Part shown: positions 25,773 to 36,600 of the stretch, piece by piece
Layout of the letters: every line of letters starts with the position of its first letter
Numbering within the stretch: the first letter of the stretch is position 1
Source: Burkholderiales bacterium
GTDB taxonomy: Bacteria > Pseudomonadota > Gammaproteobacteria > Burkholderiales > Burkholderiaceae_C
Reading direction: 5' to 3'
Assembly (NCBI GenBank): GCA_016195825.1
Contig: JACPYV010000023.1
Coordinates: forward strand, 1-39,867
Length of the DNA: 39,867 nucleotides
Program-made: the position numbers and the translations under genes
The notes under the pieces: generated by a model
Told to the model about the DNA's origin: nothing
The model's database searches: none
The model's input: only the letters and a program-made list of their open reading frames with translations

Positions 25773-26723
25773 TCAGGCCGGCACCGCCGATGCACGGTGT
25801 TCTCGGAGCAGCCTGTCCCACCACGGCGTCTCGCCGATCTCGGCGCGCAAGTGGTCGATGAACAGCCTTGCCTTCGTCGCATGGCTGCGTCCCGGCAGGC
25901 GCACCGCGTGGATAGCCGGCATGCCGGGAGAGGCGGGCGCCTCGGCATCCTCAGGAAAGAGGGCGACGAGTTCGCCCGAGCGCAGCTGGTCGCAGACGAC
26001 CCAGGTGGCGATGTGCATGATGCCCAGGCCTTGCAGCGCCGCCTGCAGCATCCCGTCCTTGTCGTCGGTGCGGAACGGCCCGCGCACCGGCAGCGGCTGG
26101 TTGCGGTTGATGCCGGCATAGCGCCAGACGAAGCCCGGCGCCGGCGGCGTGGCGACGGTGATGCAGGCATGGTCCAGCAGGTCCAGCGGGCTCGCCGGAC
26201 GGCCGGCGCGGGCGAGGTAAGCGGGGCTGGCGCAGGTGACCAGGCGCACGGGCGCCAGCGTCGTCGCGCGCAGGTCGCTGTCGGGCAGCAGGCCAATGCG
26301 GATGGCGACGTCCATGCGCTGCTCGGAGAGGTCAACGATCTGGTCGAACAGATGCAGGTCGACCTCGATGTCCGGGTAGCGACGCAGGAAGCTGGCCAGC
26401 GCACCGACCACATGGCGGCGGCCGAACACCGTGGGCGCTGTCACGGTCAGCAGCCCGCGCGGCTCGGCATCGCCCGCGTGAATGGCCTCCTTGGCGCCGG
26501 CCAGCTCGCCCAGGATGTGGCGCGCTCGGGGCAGAAACTGTTCGCCGGCGTCGGTCAGCGTCAGGCGCCGCGGGCTGCGGTGGAAGAGCTTGGAACCCAG
26601 CTCTGCCTCCAGCCCGTCGATCTTGCGCGTCACCGAGGACACGGCGACGTCCTGGCGCCGCGCGACCTCGGAGAAGCTGCCGGCTGCGGCGACGGCGAGA
26701 AAGGTCTCGAAGGCTTCGATCAT
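25773..26723 (-). CDS. LysR-family transcriptional regulator
   Basis: A 316-residue regulator. The winged helix-turn-helix occupies residues 1-60 (FLAVAAAGSFSEVARRQDVAVSSVTRKIDGLEAELG, then FHRSPRRLTLTDAG). The effector domain fills about 90-300, with a GLLTVTAPTVFGRRHV start like that of the CrgA/DsdC-like subgroup common in Proteobacteria. The ATG at 26723 gives the normal N-terminus; the open frame continues 25 codons upstream but without family similarity. It is divergent from the metallo-hydrolase gene, with inverted repeats between them, the usual layout for a LysR regulator controlling its neighbour and itself. The effector is unknown. Confidence 0.95.
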   Translation of the reverse strand: MIEAFETFLAVAAAGSFSEVARRQDVAVSSVTRKIDGLEAELGSKLFHRSPRRLTLTDAGEQFLPRARHILGELAGAKEAIHAGDAEPRGLLTVTAPTVFGRRHVVGALASFLRRYPDIEVDLHLFDQIVDLSEQRMDVAIRIGLLPDSDLRATTLAPVRLVTCASPAYLARAGRPASPLDLLDHACITVATPPAPGFVWRYAGINRNQPLPVRGPFRTDDKDGMLQAALQGLGIMHIATWVVCDQLRSGELVALFPEDAEAPASPGMPAIHAVRLPGRSHATKARLFIDHLRAEIGETPWWDRLLREHRASAVPA

Positions 26724-26728
26724 GTATT

Positions 26729-26784
26729 TTGCGAAATCCGCAATCTTTGTTTGCGTCCGGTGTGATTGTTCCGGTAAACGCAAA
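26729..26784. promoter_or_regulatory. Candidate LysR binding sites
   Basis: TTGCG-N5-CGCAA (26729-26743) contains the LysR T-N11-A pattern. A second pair of half-sites, TTTGCGT (26750-26756) and ACGCAAA (26778-26784), lies 21 nt apart in inverted orientation. All share the TTGCG/CGCAA core in the 133-nt gap between the divergent genes. Confidence 0.5.
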
Positions 26785-26856
26785 GCAAAACAATCCACTC
26801 CGTTCGCGAACTCCCCTCACCGACGCAGCCCCCGGGTTGCCAGAAGAAAGCCCGAC

Positions 26857-27879
26857 ATGAACTCATCCGCACTCTTTCCGACGCCCTCCCGCGGCCGCCA
26901 GACCGCACTCGGCCGTCTCGCCACGTTGGCGCTGACGGCGGCCCTGGCGCTCGCCGGCCTGGCGGTCGCCAGCCTGCCTGCGCCGGCCCAGGCCGCGGCG
27001 CCTCAGCTCAAGACCCAGGCGCCCGGCTGGTATCGCCTGATGGTGGGCAGCGTCGAGGTCACGTCGCTGAGCGACGGCACCGTGGGCCTGCCCGTGGACC
27101 AAATCCTGCACGCTCCCGCCGGCCGCGTGGCCGAGGCCTTGAAGCAGAACTTCCAGCAGGCACCACTGGAGACCTCGGTCAATGCCTGGTTGATCAACAC
27201 CGGCAGCCGCCTGGTGCTGGTCGACGCCGGTGCCGGCACGTTGTTCGGCCCAACTCTGGGCCGGCTGGCTGCGCAGATCCGCGCGGCGGGCTACCAGCCC
27301 GAGCAGGTAGACGACGTGCTGATCACCCACATGCATCCCGACCACGTCGGCGGGCTGGCGGCCGATGGCAAGCGCGTGTTCCCCAATGCGACCGTGCATG
27401 CCGACAAGGCCGACGTCGACTACTGGCTGTCGCAGGCGCGTGCGGACGCTGCGCCGGCCGAGGCCAAGGGCTTCTTCCAGGGCGCGGCGGCCTCGCTGAC
27501 GCCCTACGTGAAGGCCGGGCGCTTCCAGCCCTTCGAGCGTGATGGCGAGGTCGTGCCTGGCATACGCGCCATCTCGGCCCACGGCCACACGGCTGGACAT
27601 GCGGTCTATGCCGTCGAGAGCCAGGGCCAGCGCCTGGTGCTGATCGGCGACCTGATCCACGTCGCCTCGGTGCAGTTGGCGTCGCCGGAGGTCACCATCG
27701 CCTTCGACACCGACGAGCCCCAGGCCGCGGCGACGCGCGCCAAGGTGTTCGCGGAGCTGGCCCGGGACGGCAGCCTGGTGGCGGTCTCGCACTTCAGCTT
27801 CCCCGGCTTGGGCCGGCTGCGCCAGGCCGGCTCGGGCTGGGCCTGGCTGCCGCTGGACTACAGCAGCCAGGTGCGTTGA
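26857..27879 (+). CDS. Secreted metallo-beta-lactamase-fold hydrolase
   Basis: A 340-residue protein. A signal peptide of about 48 residues has a positive start, a long Ala/Leu core and a probable cut after AQA. The metallo-beta-lactamase fold shows the zinc motif HMHPDH (H158, H160, D162, H163), a third His in SAHGHTAGH and the bridging Asp in LIGDLIH. The substrate is unknown; proteins of this type include lactonases and other esterases, and the closest look is to periplasmic MBL-fold proteins paired with LysR regulators. AGAAGAAAG precedes the ATG by 6 nt. No class B beta-lactamase features beyond the fold are apparent, so an antibiotic-resistance role should not be assumed. Confidence 0.9.
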   Translation: MNSSALFPTPSRGRQTALGRLATLALTAALALAGLAVASLPAPAQAAAPQLKTQAPGWYRLMVGSVEVTSLSDGTVGLPVDQILHAPAGRVAEALKQNFQQAPLETSVNAWLINTGSRLVLVDAGAGTLFGPTLGRLAAQIRAAGYQPEQVDDVLITHMHPDHVGGLAADGKRVFPNATVHADKADVDYWLSQARADAAPAEAKGFFQGAAASLTPYVKAGRFQPFERDGEVVPGIRAISAHGHTAGHAVYAVESQGQRLVLIGDLIHVASVQLASPEVTIAFDTDEPQAAATRAKVFAELARDGSLVAVSHFSFPGLGRLRQAGSGWAWLPLDYSSQVR

Positions 27880-27894
27880 CCCCCGCCGGGGCCG

Positions 27895-28707
27895 TCAGAA
27901 GAGCGGCCGGATGCTGCCGCCCAGGCTGCCGGGCGGGTGATGGTCGTTGAACAGCTGCCAGACCCGCCCCGACTTCGCTGACTGCGTGAGGGCTTGGCGC
28001 AGCGCACGTCGGTCGGCCTCGCTGAGCGAATGCCGGGACAGGTAGACACCGCTCTCGGACCAGCCCAGCTCCTCCAGCGCGTCGACGTTCAGCTGCTTGA
28101 CCAGCGGCGCGAGGTCCGCCTCGCCGAGCAGCGTGCCGATGAAGATGGACGCGGTCATCACGGTGGCCTGGGCCAGGCCCTGGCGCAACGCACGCGCGAC
28201 GCCGCCGGCGTCGAGCTCCTCGACCAGCCGCTTCTGGGCGCGCAACGCCACCACCATTTGCTCGTAGGCTGGGCCGAAGTTGAAGCCGCGCACGACCGCG
28301 AGCTTGAGGCCCGGCGTGGCGACCAGCTCGGCCAGCGAGCGCGGCAGGGGCCGGTCGCGCGTCAGCGTCAGCAGGCTGGCGCGCACCTGGATCAGCGGCA
28401 CGAACTCGCCGTCGCCGTCGCGCGAGGGTGAAGCCGAAGCGGGCACCAGCAGGTCGGCCCGGCCGGCCTCGAACATCTTCTGCAGTCGCGCCCGCGGCAC
28501 ACGCTGGATGCGGAACTCGCAGCCAGCTGCCGTGCCCAGCTCGCGCAACAGCGTGGGGTAGATGCCGACGCCGCGCTCGCCGTCGAAGCTGACGCTCAGC
28601 CCCACGGGTGCCATCGGCACCTCGATGGCACGGGTGCAGGCGGCCTGCGCGGCCACCGCGGCCCACATGACTGCGGCCCACAAGCCCGATCGCAGCGTTG
28701 CGTTCAT
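27895..28707 (-). CDS. Family-3 periplasmic substrate-binding protein
   Basis: A 270-residue protein with a signal peptide (about 1-23, cut near AQA). It then has the bilobed fold of SBP_bac_3 proteins: GVGIYPTLLRELGTAAGCEFRIQRVPRARLQKMFEAGRADLLVPAS in lobe one, then a hinge and a C-terminal helix region ending FNDHHPPGSLGG. Many relatives bind amino acids, others have sensory roles. Its ATG overlaps the stop of the upstream fused transporter gene (ATGA), so they are translationally coupled. No partner permease or ATPase of the amino-acid type is nearby. Confidence 0.82.
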   Translation of the reverse strand: MNATLRSGLWAAVMWAAVAAQAACTRAIEVPMAPVGLSVSFDGERGVGIYPTLLRELGTAAGCEFRIQRVPRARLQKMFEAGRADLLVPASASPSRDGDGEFVPLIQVRASLLTLTRDRPLPRSLAELVATPGLKLAVVRGFNFGPAYEQMVVALRAQKRLVEELDAGGVARALRQGLAQATVMTASIFIGTLLGEADLAPLVKQLNVDALEELGWSESGVYLSRHSLSEADRRALRQALTQSAKSGRVWQLFNDHHPPGSLGGSIRPLF

Positions 28708-30236
28708 GCCCCTCGGTCTCGAAATTCTTTGCCCGCATTGTGCTGCCGGCCGGGCATGACGCTGCGTTCCAGTGCATCGAAGGTCAGTTGCACGACCACG
28801 GCCAGCAACGCCGCAGGCAGGGCACCGGCCAGCATCAGCGCGCTGTCGTTGACGGCCAGCCCTGCGACGATGCGCTCGCCCAGACCGCCGGCACCGACGA
28901 ACGCCGCCACCGTGGCCGTGCCCACATTGGTCACGGCAGCCGTCTTCACGCCGGCCATCAGCGTCGGCAGCGCCAGCGGCAGCTCGATGGCGCGCAGCGT
29001 CTGGTTGGGCGTCAGGCCCAGTGCCAGCGCGGCCTGGGGCAGCCCTGCCGACACGGCCTGCAGGCCGGCATGCGTGTTGCGCACGATGGGCAGGAGCGCG
29101 TAGACAAACAAGGCCAGCAGCGCCGGCATGAAGCCGATGCGCCCGACCAGCGCGATCAGGAAGGCCAGCAACGCGAGCGACGGCAGCGTCTGCAACAGGC
29201 CCACCACGGCCATCACCGGCGACGCCAGCCGCGGCAGCCTGTGCGCCGTGATGCCCAGCGGCACGGCCACCGCTACGGCCAGCGCCAGCGAGGCCAGCAC
29301 CAGCGCCAGGTGCTGCGCCAGCAGCGCGCGCAGGTCCGGCGCCAGCAGCCGCGCCATGAAGCCTTGAGGTGGGGGTGGCTGTGGCGAAGCCAACGCGCCG
29401 GCCAGAAAGTCGCGCGCCACGTCGGCAAAAGGCTGGCCCTGCAGCTCCGCGGCTGCATTGAGGCGGATCATGGTCGCCTCGGGCAGGCGGCCGGCGAGCG
29501 ATTGCAGCGGCCCGTCGTCAACAGCGGCGCGCATCAGCAGCACGGCGTCATAGCGCGGGAAGAAGGCGCGGTCGTCGCGCAGCACGCGCACCGGCTGGCG
29601 GGCGAGCTGCGCATCGGTGGTGTAGACGTCTATGAGGTCGACCTGGCTGTCGGCCAGCGCCTGGTAGGCCAGCCCATGGTCCAGCCCGGTGCCGGGCTGC
29701 AGCTTCAGCCCATAGGCCTGCTGAAGCGCAGGCCAGCCGTCGGCTCGCGCGATGAACTCGTGTGACAGCCCGAGCTTCAGCGCTGGCGCCTTGGCGCCCA
29801 GATCCGAGATCGTCGACAACCCCAGCCGCGCCGCGTCGGCCTCGCGCAGGGCCAGCGCATAGCTGTTGTTGAAGCCCAGCGGCACGGCGGCCTTCAGGCC
29901 CAGCGGCGCCAGCCAGGCGTTGATCTGCGCCAGCGGCGCCTGCGCGTCCGCTGGCGACTCGCGCTTGAGCAACTCGCGCACGACGGTACCGGTGTACTCC
30001 GGATAGACGTCGATCTGGCCCTGCTGCAGCGCCGCGGCCAGGATGGCCGTGTTGCCCAGGCCTTGGCGATGCTCCGCGGGCACGCCCTTGGCCACCAGCG
30101 TCTGCGTCACCAGCTCGCCGAGCAGATAGCTTTCGGTGAAGCGTTTGGAGCCCACTTTCAGCGGCGCGGCCTGCGCGGCGCTCAGCCCGAGCAGGGCAAG
30201 GGCCGCAATAGTGAAACGGAATAGCCTAGCGTTCAT
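28704..30236 (-). CDS. Fused binding protein-permease, glycine betaine/osmoprotectant type
   Basis: A 510-residue protein. Residues 1-23 are a signal peptide (cut after AQA). Residues about 24-280 form an OpuAC-type binding domain: VGSKRFTESYLLGEL, QGQIDVYPEYTGTVVRELL, LGFNNSYALALR, DVYTTDAQL. Residues about 315-500 form a permease domain with about five or six membrane segments and the EAA-like loop (AALALGLTPNQTLRAIELPLALPTLMAG). This fuses two ABC-importer parts, as in Opu/Yeh-type systems for betaine, choline or carnitine, but with the binding domain first. The ligand is inferred only from the family. No ATPase gene lies in the window. The ATG at 30236 was chosen for the signal peptide; the frame continues 33 codons up without sense. 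Confidence 0.9.
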   Translation of the reverse strand: MNARLFRFTIAALALLGLSAAQAAPLKVGSKRFTESYLLGELVTQTLVAKGVPAEHRQGLGNTAILAAALQQGQIDVYPEYTGTVVRELLKRESPADAQAPLAQINAWLAPLGLKAAVPLGFNNSYALALREADAARLGLSTISDLGAKAPALKLGLSHEFIARADGWPALQQAYGLKLQPGTGLDHGLAYQALADSQVDLIDVYTTDAQLARQPVRVLRDDRAFFPRYDAVLLMRAAVDDGPLQSLAGRLPEATMIRLNAAAELQGQPFADVARDFLAGALASPQPPPPQGFMARLLAPDLRALLAQHLALVLASLALAVAVAVPLGITAHRLPRLASPVMAVVGLLQTLPSLALLAFLIALVGRIGFMPALLALFVYALLPIVRNTHAGLQAVSAGLPQAALALGLTPNQTLRAIELPLALPTLMAGVKTAAVTNVGTATVAAFVGAGGLGERIVAGLAVNDSALMLAGALPAALLAVVVQLTFDALERSVMPGRQHNAGKEFRDRGA

Positions 30237-30352
30237 GCCGCGATGGTGCCTCAGTCTGTGTAGGAGACCGCCTACGGCCGGCGGCGACAGTCTCCGAATG
30301 CAACCGCGCGTTTGCAGTTCTACAGTTGAGGTCAACCCCGAAGGAGCCCCCC

Positions 30353-30556
30353 ATGTCCCGATCCACCGACCAGTTGCTGCGCCAGCATCTGGACAGCCTG
30401 GGTGTGCATCTTCGTCAGTGCCGCACGCTGTCTGACCGCAGCCAGCGGGCGCTGTTCTCGCTGGAATTCCTGGACGCCGTGGTGGGCCAGCGCCTGTTCA
30501 CGACCGTGGTGCTCGGCAGCGTCGTCATGGCACTGCTCCTCACCTTCACGGCCTGA
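30353..30556 (+). CDS. Small tail-anchored membrane protein
   Basis: A 67-residue protein. AAGGAG lies 6 nt before the ATG, one of the best ribosome-binding sites in the window. Residues 1-46 are polar and helical, with Arg, Gln and Leu; residues about 48-66 are one hydrophobic segment at the very C-terminus (VVLGSVVMALLLTF). This is the layout of a tail-anchored inner-membrane protein. I do not recognise it. It is divergent from the transporter genes and followed 23 nt later by a terminator, so it is probably a single-gene transcript. Confidence 0.65.
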   Translation: MSRSTDQLLRQHLDSLGVHLRQCRTLSDRSQRALFSLEFLDAVVGQRLFTTVVLGSVVMALLLTFTA

Positions 30557-30579
30557 CGGTTAGCGCGCATGCTTGCAAC

Positions 30580-30603
30580 AAGGCGGCCCAGTGCCGCCTT
30601 TTC
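30580..30603 (+). terminator. Rho-independent terminator
   Basis: AAGGCGGC and GCCGCCTT form a perfect 8-bp stem with a CCAGT loop, followed by TT and a C (four Ts in all with the stem end). It ends the small-protein transcript and lies 16 nt past the stop of the convergent glucan synthase gene, but the minus-strand side has no T run. Confidence 0.75.
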
Positions 30604-30618
30604 AATGTGCGAGCCGGT

Positions 30619-33600
30619 TCAAGCCAGTACCGCCGGCTCTACCCGGGGGCTGGGCGAGCGCTCGCTGACGGGCACCCACAGACGAACCTGGCCGGGCAGC
30701 GCCGCCAGGGGCAGCGCGGTGCCCGGCTCCAGGCGCCGGTAGCCCGGTGGCGCGACGGAAGACGGCGTGGCCCGTTGCACCAACACCTCCACGCTGAGCC
30801 CGGCCACGCGCAGCCGCACGTGGGCCTGCGGCCAGTGCGGTGGCAGGCACGGCTGCACGCTCAGCAGACCGCCACTCAGCCGCACGCCGCACAGCGACTC
30901 GATCGCCGCGCGCAGTAGCCAGCCGGCCGCGCCTGTGTACCAGCTCCATCCGCCACGGCCGGCATGGGGCGATGCGGTCTCGATGTCGCCGGCCACCGCG
31001 AACGGCTCCAGGCCGTAGTTGGCGCCGTGCGCGCCGCGGTGGGCGGGGCTGATGGCCGTGAACGCGGCCCAGGCGCGCTCGGCCTGGCCCAGCTTGGCGC
31101 TGGCCATCAGCGCCCACACGGCCGCGGGGTTGTACTGGCCGCCGTTCTCGCGCACGCCGCCGGGGTAGGCCTGGATGTAGCCTGCCGGCGGCTGCTGGTC
31201 CTTTAGCGGCGGCCACAGCAGTCGCAGCAGGTGAGCGTCACGGTCGTGCAGCTCGCGCCAGGCACTGTCCAGTGCCCGGCGTGCGCGTTCGGGCTGGGCG
31301 GCGCCGGCCAGCACCGCCCAGGCCTGCACAATCAGGTCGATGCGGCATTCGCGGGCGCTGTGCGTGCCCAACACCGTGCCGTCGTCGAACCAGCCGCGGC
31401 GATACCAGCTGCCGTCCCAGGCGCTGGCGTCCAGCGCGGTGGACAGTGCCTTGCGAGCTTGGTGCCAGCGTTGCGCGCGAGCCTGCTCGCCGCGGGCGAC
31501 GGCGATGGGGTGCAGCGCGTCGATGACAGCACACAGGAAGAAGCCCATCCAGACCGACTCGCCGCGTCCCTCAGCGCCGACGCGGTTCATGCCGTCGTTC
31601 CAGTCGCCGCTGCCGAACAGCGGCAGCCCGTGTGAGCCGACGGCCAGGCTCACCTCGATGGCGCGGGCCGCGTGTTCGAACAGGCTGGCCGTCTCGCCGC
31701 TGATGGCGGGTGTCTCGTAGATGTCCTCGGCGCCTTCGGGCACCGTGCGGCCTTCGAGGAAGGGGGCCTGCTCATCGGCCAGCCGGGTGTCGCCGGTGCG
31801 CTCGACATACAGCGCCAGCGCCAGCGCCAGCCACAGCCGGTCGTCGGCGAAATGCGTGCGAACGCCGGCGCCGGCCGGCTCGTGCCACCAGTGCTGCACG
31901 TCTCCGGCGACGAACTGCCGCGTGGCATGCAGGCGGATCTGCGCAGCCAGCCGCTCGGGTGCGTGCTGTACCAGTGCCATCGCGTCCTGCAGCTGGTCGC
32001 GGAAGCCGAACGCACCGCCGGCCTGGTAGAAGCCCGCGCGCGCCCAGATGCGGCAGCCCAGCACCTGCGTGGGCAGCCAGTGGTTGACGAGGGCGTCGAA
32101 TTCCGGGTCGGGCGTGGCCACCTGTACCGGTGCGCTCAGATCGCGCCACACCTTGCGCTGCGCGGCCAGACGGTGCAGCGGGTCCACCGGCCAGGCGCAG
32201 CGAGCCTGTTCGCGCGCGGCGACCAGACTGGACGCATGGCCCAGCAGCACGGTTGCATGCCAGGCATGGCCGGCCTCCAGCCGCAGCGGCACGGCCAGCA
32301 GCGCGGCCGGGTCGGTGCTGGGGCCGGCCTGGCCGTCCAGCATATGTGGCATGACGAGCCGGCCTTCGTCGTCGAACAGCAGGCGGCGGTCGCCACTGGC
32401 CTCCACGGCGGCGTCCCAGGGCCTGGGCGGGTTCAGGTCGGGTGTGAAGGCGGCCTCCTCGGGCCAGGGCCACAGCGCCTGGTCCTCGGCCAGCGCCGGA
32501 ACCTGCTCGGCCCGCAGATCGCCGCTGCGCGCCGGACGCAGCGCCATCCAGGCCGTCTGGCCGCCAAAGCCGTTCAGCCCATCGGCCTGCGTGGCCAGCG
32601 CCAGCATGAGCGCGGCCCCCTCGGACGGCAGCGGTGCCTCCAGGCGGGTCACGACGCTGCGGCGCGCGCTGCTGTCTGCGCCCAGCTGCCACTGCGCAGC
32701 GGCCAGCAGGCGTAGCCGGCGCGGGGCCGTGCCGGGAGGCGCGTGCAGCTCCACCTGGCATTGCCGCACGGCGCTGCCAGCGTCCACCGTCCAGCGCAGC
32801 CGCACGACCAGGCCCGCCAGCATGAAGGCCAGCGCCGTCGCGCCGGGCGCATGGGTCACGGTCTGGTGATCGCTGGCGCGGCCCAGCAGCCAGGCCTGGC
32901 CGCTGTCCAGGCAGTGCAGGACCAGCCACTCGCCGGGCGAGTCCAGTAGCGCGTCGTTGGACCAGGGTGTGATCTGGTGCAGCCGGCTGTTGCCGGCCCA
33001 GGCCATGCCGGCGCCGCGCTCCGAGACCTGGCAGCCGAATTCGGCGTTGGCGATGACGTTCACCCAAGGCCGCGGCAACTGCGCACCCGGTGCCAGCGCA
33101 AAGCGGCAGGCGCCGCTGGCGGAGTCGAAGTTGCTGGCTGGCGGTGTCGCGCCGGGGCTGGAGGCGTGCGCGGCTTGCCACAGCACAGGGCTGGCGCCGG
33201 CGTCGCGGCGCGCACGGGCTGCTTGTTCATGCGGAGCGGCCAGGCGCTCGAGCTGCTGGGCCAGCGGCCGGCCGTCGGCAAACCAGCGCACGCGCGCCAG
33301 CAAGTTCAACGCGAAACGCGTGTCGTCCTGCACCGCGCTGTCGGTCAACACATGCAGGCGTGCGCGGCCGCGCACCTGCTGCTCGGTCAGCGAGCGCAGT
33401 GCCCGTGACACCGGCGCGAGGTAGGAGGCCGGCTCGGCGTCCAGCACGACAATGTCCACCGGCAGCGGGCTGCCCTGGGCCTGCAGCAGCGCGCACAGCT
33501 CGCGCACCATCAGCACGCCCGTGGTGTCGGCCACGCGCATCAGGATGATGGGCGCATCGCCCGACACGCCGTGGCGCCACAGCGCATCGCGCTGGAAGCT

Positions 33601-36600
33601 GCCCTCCAGCGCTGGCACGCCGTCGCGCGGAGCCTGCGACGTCAGCAGCGTTTGCAGCGCCAGGCCGGCGCGCCATGCGCCTGGCGCCAGGCCTGCACCC
33701 TGGGTACGCACGCCGGCCATGGTGTGGGCCAGCGTCAGCGTGCGTTCGCACAGCGCCGGCTGGGCGAGCTTGTCGAGCAGGTGGCTCAGCGTCTGCGACT
33801 CGGACGCCGCGGCGGTGGCCAGCGTCATCGTGATGCGGGCGCCGGGCGGCAATGTCAGCGCGAAGTGCAGCAGCGAGATCGGGTCGTTGCCGGTGTCCAG
33901 CGGGCCGGCCTCAGTGCTCAGGCCCGGCGTGGTGCCCGTCAGCAGCGTGCGCGCATCGGCGCGTGCCACGCTACCGCCCGGCTGGCCGGGCCGCCCGCCG
34001 CGTGCAAGCCAATGGGCCCGATCGGCGCCGGCCTGCAGCCGGTTCATCTGCGCGCCGCCTTCGCCCTCCACGCCGACGAGGGCATGCACCGCGTGCACGG
34101 CTGCTTCGTTGGGGCTGCGCGGCAGGCGCTCCCAGTGCAGAGCGCGCTGCTCGGGCTGCCAGCGTGCTTGCAAGAAGAGCTTGCCGAAGGCCGGGTGTGC
34201 TAGGTCAGCTCGGGCCGGCGCCAGCACGGGCTCGAAGCTGGACACCAGTGCCAGGCGGCGCTCACGCTGGGACGGGTTGTGCAGCGTGACGCGCCGCAGC
34301 TCGACATCGTCCTCCACCGCCACCCAGACTTCGGTGAAGGCATGCAGCTGTTCGCCCTCGGCGGTGAACTGCGCGCTGGCCGGGTGCAGCCGGGCGCCGT
34401 AGCGCCACTGCGGGCCTGGCGTGGGCCGCAAGGTGAGGGACCGCCACGGCGTGGCCTCGGGGCCGCTGGGCCAGGGGGTGTCCAGGTCGCGCAGATGCAG
34501 ATGGTGGCCCAGCAGGTCCTGCGCGAGATCGTCATGCCAGCGGCTCACCAGCACCTGCGCGGCGGGCTCGCCCCACATCAACGCACTGCCGCCGTGCTCG
34601 CGAAGCATGGCGGTCAACCGGCTGTGGCCCAGCCAGGCGGTGGCCGCCAGCGCGCGGCCGCGCACGTCGGGGACGGCCAGCGAGATGTGGGCTCGGCGCG
34701 GTACGGCACGGGTGGGCGTCACGGGAGGCTCCTTCAGCGGCGCCACCTCGTGGGGGGCGCGCTCGTGCAGCAGCCAGCGCACGGCGGACAGGCGCGGCTC
34801 GGCATCAGCCCAGCGCTGCGGTGCGCCGCCGCAAAGCACCTCGGTCAAGGCGACCAGCGACATGCCGTGGTGGTGGCTCATCGTCGTGCCGATGCGCTGC
34901 ATGCGCGGCCTGCGCTGTGTCGTGTCCGTGGCCTCAGGCAGGCGGCTGGCCGTGTAGTCCAGCGCCTCCATGAAGCCGGTGTCGTGACGGGCGCCGAGCG
35001 CCTGTAGCAGGCGCAGGTTGGCGACCGCCGCACGCGGCATCACCATTGTCGCCATCAGCGTGGCGTAGGGCGCGATGACTATCTCTTCGGGCGGCGTGTC
35101 GCGCAGGGCCAGCGCCGCATTGCCCTGCGGACCGTACTGGTAGGCCAGGCTGGCGTCGCGCTTGGCGTAGGCGCTTTCGGACACGCCCCAGGGCAGGCCC
35201 CGGGCCCGCGCGGCGCGTATCTGCTCTGCCACCGTCGCCCGGGCGGCTTCGGCCAGCGCGCTGCCGCTGGGCTCGTCCAGCACCAGCGACGGCATCAGCA
35301 TCTCAAACATCGAGCCCGACCAACTCTTAAGCCCGGTCACGTGGCCGCGCGAGAAGAACGGCCGCCCCAGCGCGCCCCAGTGCGACGCGGGCACGTCACC
35401 CTTGGCGATGGCGACCAGGCTGGCCAGCCGTGCCTCGGACGCGAGCAGGTCGTAGTGGTTGAGGTCCAGCTTCTCTTCGCCCGGCCCGACGCCGGGCGGC
35501 GCGATGGCGCCGATGTGCAGCAGATGGCGCTGCGGGTCGTACAGCCAGCCGAACTCGTGTGCGAGTGCGATGCTGCGGGCGCGTGCGGCCACGTCGTTCA
35601 GCGCCTGGGCCACGGCCGGCCGCGGTGGCATGCCGTCACCGCCGCGGGCAAAGCCCTCGCAGGCTGCTGCAACGACCATCAGATGGGCGCAAAGGTTGCC
35701 GCTGTCCACTGTGGACACGTAGTACGGTTCCAGCACCGTCAGTCGCTGCGTGTCCACCCAGTTGTAAAGGTGACCGCGGTGCTTGGGCAATTTCTCCAGC
35801 GTGTCCAGCGTGCGGCCCACGCGCTCGGCCAGGCCCACGTCATGCAGCCAGCCAAACTCCCGCGCACAGCAGGCCGAGAGCAGGTACAGGCCGATGTTGG
35901 TTGGGGAGGTGCGGTGGGCGACTGCGGTGTCGGGGTCGAACTGCACGTTGTCGGGCGGCAGGTCGTTGTCGTCCTGGGTGACCCAGCGCTCGAACCAGCG
36001 CCAGGTGTCCCGCGCCACGCCCAGCAGGTAGTGGCGCTCGTCGTCGTCGATGGCTTCGCGGCGCGGCCTGGCGCGTGGCCTGCTGGCCAGGGCGATCCAC
36101 AGCGGCGACAGGGTCCATGCCAGCATCACGGGCAGTGCAATGTGCCAGGCGACATGCAGGCTCAGGAATTCAGCGTTGATGAGCAGCGTGGCGAGCACAC
36201 CGGTCGCAATGGTCAGCCGGCGGTGCTGGCGCCACAGCGCCATCCAGCCGGTACGGGCGTCGGCCTCGGCGGCGTCGGCGGTGGTCCATTCCAGCAGGTC
36301 GCGGCGCGTCACGCGCTGGCGCCACAGCGCCCGCCCGATGGCGTCCAGCTGCAGCCAGGTGGCCGCGGGCAGCATGGCCAGATGCCACAACGTGCCGCCT
36401 ACTGCACGGCCGAGCTCGATCGCAGCCTGGCGGTAGAAGCGTGGCAACGAGATGCGCTCGCGGGCTGGCGCACAGGCCGCCAGCGCACCCATCAGCGGCC
36501 CCGCGCCGAAGGCTGCGGCCACGGCTAAGAACGCCCAGCCGGCCGACAGCCCCAGGCCCAACCATGACGCCACCAGCAGCAGCAGCGCGGCAGGTGCGAC

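Noticed and set aside
26857..27879. Calling the metallo-beta-lactamase-fold protein an antibiotic-resistance enzyme
   Set aside because: The fold covers many hydrolases, and nothing beyond the generic zinc motif points to beta-lactam hydrolysis.
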